NCBI RefSeq assembly: GCF_014639255.1
Contig: NZ_BMFV01000033.1
Span: 1-54,249, forward strand
Length of the DNA: 54,249 bases
Source: Pullulanibacillus pueri
GTDB taxonomy: Bacteria > Bacillota > Bacilli > Bacillales > Sporolactobacillaceae
Direction: 5' to 3'
Each line of letters begins with the position of its first letter. Positions within the stretch are counted from its first letter, which is position 1. The position numbers were made by a program, and so were the translations under genes. This document shows positions 50,601 to 54,249 of this stretch, in pieces. Below the pieces are notes generated by a model. That model saw only the letters and a list, made by a program, of their open reading frames with translations, searched no databases and was not told where the DNA came from.

Positions 50601-51509
50601 CTACAAAAAATGATCGATAATTTCATTCAACCTATTGGTTACCCAGTCGATGTCATAGCCCACCTCATGACGAATGACAGTGTTATAGATTTCTTCTAAT
50701 CCAATCCGAAGCATATAGCAATAAATGATTTCTTTTGTTTGGGTGGTTGTCATATATTGATTTTTTATTTCCTTAATGAGGGGTTGTAGCTTTTCTTCAT
50801 TCCAAAAAAGGAAATTTGCTTTATCATATAAATGGTCTCCATACATTGACAAGCTCCAATCAATAATGCCTGTGATTTGATTATCCTTTGCCAATAAGTT
50901 ATATGACCCTAAATCTCCATGAACAATATTTTTATCGCTAAAATGAATACTTTTAATATGGGTCTTCAACTCTTCCATTGCTTTATTTACAACTTCTGAA
51001 TCCAGCCCTCTTTCTTCTAACACATCCCAACTATAAATGTTGCTGTTATAAACTGCCGTCACAAAATCTAACCAAGTGGGATACGGAGCATGACCTGTAC
51101 TATCAAAATAACCATACCCACCATGATCATTAGACACTTCAATGGATTCCAATGATTCTAAGGTGTTTAATACAGCAGGGACAATATCGAACAACTGTTG
51201 ACTGTTGAGGTCAAATAATTTGTCACCTTCTATATATTTGGATATAGAATAGGCCATCCTATCATCTGTCCTGTGAACTTCTAATACACAGCGAACTGGC
51301 AATATTGCATTGAACGTTTTAGCAATGAAGCCTTCTTTTTTATAGCTTTCCAAATCACTACCTACTTGAAAAACAAAACGCTGTTCACCTACTTCAAATA
51401 AATAAGTTTGTGAAGCCAAACCACCACTTAGTTCTTTAATATAGGTCACATGAGGATAATGTATTTTTATTAAAGCTTTGATTTCATCAAAAGATAATTT
51501 CTTATTCAT
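50601..51509 (-). CDS. APH-like phosphotransferase
   Basis: The 302-residue protein has an APH fold with FVFQVGSD near the ATP site, HGDLGSYNLL (catalytic loop) and GIIDWSLSMYGDHLYD (metal-binding Asp), resembling hygromycin-phosphotransferase-like enzymes. GGAGAG lies 6 nt before ATG 51509. Substrate unknown. It begins a run of aminoglycoside-modifying-like genes (50.6-53.5 kb). Confidence 0.82.
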   Translation of the reverse strand: MNKKLSFDEIKALIKIHYPHVTYIKELSGGLASQTYLFEVGEQRFVFQVGSDLESYKKEGFIAKTFNAILPVRCVLEVHRTDDRMAYSISKYIEGDKLFDLNSQQLFDIVPAVLNTLESLESIEVSNDHGGYGYFDSTGHAPYPTWLDFVTAVYNSNIYSWDVLEERGLDSEVVNKAMEELKTHIKSIHFSDKNIVHGDLGSYNLLAKDNQITGIIDWSLSMYGDHLYDKANFLFWNEEKLQPLIKEIKNQYMTTTQTKEIIYCYMLRIGLEEIYNTVIRHEVGYDIDWVTNRLNEIIDHFL

Positions 51510-51621
51510 CACAAGCTCTCCTTTTAGAAAACTCGGCTTAGACTTCACCGCTTCGTTAAGTACAGCCTGATGTTCGTGCTTTCGTACTCACATATTAAGG
51601 TTTGTTGCCAAGCCTTAATGA

Positions 51622-51675
51622 CGAAATCCAAATTTACCCTTGTAAAATTCTCCATAAAATTATACATGCTGACGA
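51622..51675. repeat. Degenerate dispersed repeat, copy 3
   Basis: CCAAATTTACCCTTGTAA...TTCTCCATAAAATTATACATG aligns in block order with the copies at 33927 and 48927; more diverged. Confidence 0.35.
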
Positions 51676-51730
51676 TTTCTTCTATTAAAAACCCCTATGC
51701 TCTTCCTCCGTGAAAAGTAACTTAAAATGG

Positions 51731-52660
51731 TTAACCCTTTTCCCAAGCCTCAGCAATAGTTAGCATTTGTAATCCCATGGCTTCCTGACCGGTTTTTATT
51801 AGGAACAACCCAGTCGATACTGACTGAATCAATCCCCACTCCCATATCGCCCTGGGATCTACGTCAGTTTTTTCACTTAGAAAGAGGCACCGCTTCCAGC
51901 CATTCTTAAGTGGATGATTGGATAAATCATCGAGCCATTCACGCATTAATACTCCAAGATCATAAGCGGGTTCAGCAACCAAACCATCAGGATCTATCAA
52001 TTTAAACGAGGTGTGAGGTTGTATATTATCCTGTAGTATGTTTCCACTGTGGGCATCCCCATGAATCAATACGGAGGTTTCAATGCTGCTATGAGATAAA
52101 CGAGAACTTAAGAATTCTAGAGCTTTATCAATTAACTGTCTGGAACATGGACTATTAAGCTCTGCCCAAAGTTCGGGAACAAAATTTGCAAACCAATTTA
52201 TAACGTCTTTACTTGTTTGTAGTTTATGGTCCTTCGGTATAGATTTTCCCCATGATTTTTTCAGCGTTTTACAAATGATCTCAATCTGAGTTTCCATGGA
52301 ATAGCCTAGATCTTTTAGAGGAGAACCCAATTTTTCTAATAAAACTCCACGATGATTCAGATCATGATTCAACAATCGGGCATAACCCTCTCCATCAGCA
52401 ATAGATAAAGCTGCTATTTCCTGTTCGAATACTGTGTTTCCTTCCATTGATGGCATGGATAATTTTAGTATTGCCTGACCTCCACACTCTGTTGTAACCT
52501 CAGAAACAAAAGCCTCAGATCCACCATTTAAGCTTGGGCCAATCCGTATTTTCCATCTTTGTTCTAATAACTGAATGACCTCACCTAGATCCCTCAGCCA
52601 GTGTTCACCCTCAATACCTAAACTCATCGCTTTTTGTTGAACGGTCATTGGAACGACCAT
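51731..52660 (-). CDS. Streptomycin 6-phosphotransferase-like kinase (APH(6) family)
   Basis: This 309-residue protein has HGDAHSGNIL (about 201-210) and KLIDPDGLVAEPAYDLGVLM (about 221-240), the pattern of the APH(6)/hydroxyurea-kinase family, distinct from the other APH-type kinases here. Members phosphorylate streptomycin at O6. The start is ATG 52660, though the nearest GAGGAG is 17 nt away, so translation may be weak. The gene lies 28 bp after an ANT(6)-like gene on the same strand. Confidence 0.78.
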   Translation of the reverse strand: MVVPMTVQQKAMSLGIEGEHWLRDLGEVIQLLEQRWKIRIGPSLNGGSEAFVSEVTTECGGQAILKLSMPSMEGNTVFEQEIAALSIADGEGYARLLNHDLNHRGVLLEKLGSPLKDLGYSMETQIEIICKTLKKSWGKSIPKDHKLQTSKDVINWFANFVPELWAELNSPCSRQLIDKALEFLSSRLSHSSIETSVLIHGDAHSGNILQDNIQPHTSFKLIDPDGLVAEPAYDLGVLMREWLDDLSNHPLKNGWKRCLFLSEKTDVDPRAIWEWGLIQSVSTGLFLIKTGQEAMGLQMLTIAEAWEKG

Positions 52661-52688
52661 TTGTTTTTTGATATTTACTCCTCTCCCT

Positions 52689-53546
52689 CTATCCGTTCAG
52701 GGACTTATAAATGTTTGTCGTATATTCCGTAATCGCCTCATCATAATCTGGATACCTATACCCAAGGTCCTTCGCTACAGCTTTAGAGTATTTTCTAAAT
52801 AATTCATAACATGTAAATAAAGCAAGCCACATTTTTGAGTAGTCTTCCTGCGAATATGTTGAAAGAAGTACTTCCCAATCTTCTTTGGGAAGATGGTGAT
52901 TGATAAATTTATAGTTTTTACCCACGCTGAAGTTAAAGCCTTTTTCTAGTCCAATTTGCCAAGACATCATTCTTAACACATTCGGCCGAACAATCTCATG
53001 TAAATGATCCATCGCAAAAAGGATCTCTCTTCGGGCCAATCCTTTGACTACATAGGTTGCAACCCACCAAAATTCATTACAGCAATCATCAAATGCTCTA
53101 GCTGTTGGCTTTTGGATCCAATACTTGCGATCACTAGGAATGATATCCTCCTTGATGAGCGAATCTTTATCAAGCAGCAATTCTACTAGTCCATCACTAT
53201 TAGAAAAATAATCATTCACTTCATTTATCGGAATAAGGGTTAAATCTATGCGATTGCCATCTTCAAATAACATCAGATAAGAAAACCAATTTCCTAAATC
53301 TGGTGGAAAAAGCTCCATATCTTCTGGCTTTTGCATGATTAAGCGCTTACCAAAGAAATCGAGCCATTTGTCATTTTCTTTGAATGTGTCCATCTCAGTG
53401 ACAAAATAAGAAATATCATAATCCTGGAAGGCATCACGGGGAATATTTTTATTTGTACGGGAACCCTCCAATGTCACCAATCGAATGCGATCATCATGCC
53501 TAGCAAAGTCTATTGCCATTTTCATCATTTCAGATTCGCTTCTCAT
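52689..53546 (-). CDS. aadK: Aminoglycoside 6-adenylyltransferase (AadK/ANT(6) type)
   Basis: The 285-residue protein has the ANT(6) layout: EMMKMAIDFARHDDRIRLVT, then EGSRTNKNIP and FQDYDISYFV (catalytic D-Y-D), IDLTLIP (third Asp) and EFWWVATYVVKGLARREILF. This matches B. subtilis AadK, which adenylates streptomycin at O6. GGAGG lies 9 nt before ATG 53546. It is upstream of the APH(6)-like gene. Chromosomal copies give low-level streptomycin resistance in Bacillus. Confidence 0.9.
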   Translation of the reverse strand: MRSESEMMKMAIDFARHDDRIRLVTLEGSRTNKNIPRDAFQDYDISYFVTEMDTFKENDKWLDFFGKRLIMQKPEDMELFPPDLGNWFSYLMLFEDGNRIDLTLIPINEVNDYFSNSDGLVELLLDKDSLIKEDIIPSDRKYWIQKPTARAFDDCCNEFWWVATYVVKGLARREILFAMDHLHEIVRPNVLRMMSWQIGLEKGFNFSVGKNYKFINHHLPKEDWEVLLSTYSQEDYSKMWLALFTCYELFRKYSKAVAKDLGYRYPDYDEAITEYTTNIYKSLNG

Positions 53547-53899
53547 TGTATTCATCCTCCAATTATTCGAGTTTTTATCCTTATATTATTTTTTGATAAA
53601 GCAAGGAGACAATTAAAAGTGAAACTCCAGAAGATAAGATTCAGACTGTCTTTAGAAGATTATTTGCCCTATTTCCGAATTCCTTTAAATCGCTTAAATA
53701 ATCATAGGCGTTATTGAAAAGATTATTCAATAGAATAGAACAAACTATAATCTAGGTTAAATGGATAGTAAAGAAACTTAGTTATAACCTTCAACTTCTC
53801 TACCAAAAGTTCCTGCTATCCTTAACGATACTCTCTAAATTAGGAAATGACACTTCTCTCTTCAAACCACATCCCCCAAGGAAGCTTATCCCAGCTTCT
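53547..53899. other. Intergenic region with no firm gene
   Basis: A plus-strand GTG frame of 32 codons (53619-53717) has AAGGAG 10 nt upstream but no recognisable product (KLQKIRFRLSLEDYLPYF). Nothing else is seen. Confidence 0.35.
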
Positions 53900-54163
53900 T
53901 TAATCTCTTTGAAACTTCTTCTGAGCCCAAGCATCTAATTTTCGGACCTGTTTTTTACCAATTGTAGCCCCATAAATAATAAGCAGCACAATGACTACAG
54001 TAAATATATCGACTTCCCGGTTGACAATAAAGTTAATGATACCCATCGTCACTTGTGGAATCACGCCAGTAATGAAAAATAAAACCGTTCCGATTTTAAA
54101 CCAAAAATTCGATTGCAACCCATACCTAGCATAAAATAGAAAAAATGTTGAAGACCAGGCCAA
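53900..54163 (-). CDS. Small membrane protein with an unclear 5' end
   Basis: The product (87 residues from TTG 54163) has helices at about 1-12, 20-40 and 52-68 and a basic C-terminus (GKKQVRKLDAWAQKKF). Its first helix clearly begins upstream of the TTG (RTILICLEVLAWSSTFF), but the open frame ends at a TGA near 54193 with no ATG, GTG or TTG between. Either the start is non-standard or the 5' end is damaged. Family unknown. Confidence 0.5.
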   Translation of the reverse strand: MAWSSTFFLFYARYGLQSNFWFKIGTVLFFITGVIPQVTMGIINFIVNREVDIFTVVIVLLIIYGATIGKKQVRKLDAWAQKKFQRD

Positions 54164-54202
54164 AACCTCTAAGCAAATTAAAATGGTTCTAAGTCAAATG
54201 TT

Positions 54203-54237
54203 GGGGTAGGAGTAAAGCTCCTACTCTTTATCCCCAC
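54203..54237. terminator. Hairpin at the window edge
   Basis: GTAGGAG (54206-54212) and CTCCTAC (54218-54224) form a stem inside an outer GGGG/CCCC pair. It probably ends a gene beyond the window. Confidence 0.5.
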
Positions 54238-54249
54238 TTAAAAATCTAA

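Noticed and set aside
53619..53717. 32-codon plus-strand frame with AAGGAG upstream
   Set aside because: No recognisable product or terminator; kept only as an intergenic note.

Overview
The window looks like chromosome of a low-GC Gram-positive spore-former relative (Bacillales, Bacillaceae or Sporolactobacillaceae type). This rests on strong AGGAGG-type ribosome sites, TTG and GTG starts, B. subtilis-type gene sets (yoaS-yozG-yoaT, aadK, yciC/zagA, trmL), Zur boxes of the Bacillus form, ECF sigma promoters of the TGAAAC/CGTC form, and TxpA/RatA-type RNA elements. The species cannot be named from sequence alone. There is no rRNA, tRNA, phage or complete transposase gene. Most genes lie on the minus strand in units of one to three genes.

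Layout. 0-4 kb: a zinc-limitation cluster with three Zur-box sequences, a YibE-like fragment, a dcd-like gene with folE2, and a COG0523 GTPase. 4-4.75 kb: a 14-copy tandem array of 52 bp. 4.8-8.4 kb: a cysteine hydrolase, the yoaS-yozG-yoaT membrane/regulator set and a lipoprotein. 8.6-14.4 kb: accessory genes (two antibiotic-phosphotransferase-like kinases, two Nudix hydrolases, two methyltransferases, an alpha/beta hydrolase and a 52-aa membrane protein). 14.8-15.1 kb: an intact type I toxin-antitoxin module. 15.2-19.1 kb: a monooxygenase remnant, a lipoprotein, a lactonase-MarR operon with two operators, and a MetE-like enzyme. 20-24 kb: a HAD phosphatase, a GH32 fructosidase and a membrane-linked XRE regulator. 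24-27 kb: an ECF sigma/anti-sigma pair whose sigma gene is frameshifted, and an L,D-transpeptidase. 27-33 kb: a nucleotidyltransferase, acetyltransferases and a YtrA-like ABC operon. 33-37.8 kb: a VOC protein, a second tandem array (51-52 bp period), a LysR/nitronate monooxygenase pair with a decapitated transporter, and a Bcr/CflA exporter. 38-43 kb: a divergent stand-alone HprK, trmL and a second, intact ECF operon. 43-50 kb: a WYL regulator with divergent GyrI-like genes, more acetyltransferases, an orphan RatA-like RNA, a DUF2089 operon and a Dus enzyme. 50-54 kb: three aminoglycoside-modifying-enzyme-like genes, including adjacent APH(6)- and ANT(6)-like genes.

The most unusual content is non-coding: two homologous antitoxin-type RNAs, only one with its toxin; two unrelated tandem arrays with the same period; a terminator-like repeat with a conserved bulge; a 27-bp repeat inside the 3' ends of two genes; and a MITE-like dispersed element in three copies. 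Family assignments come from motif recognition by eye. No database search was run.
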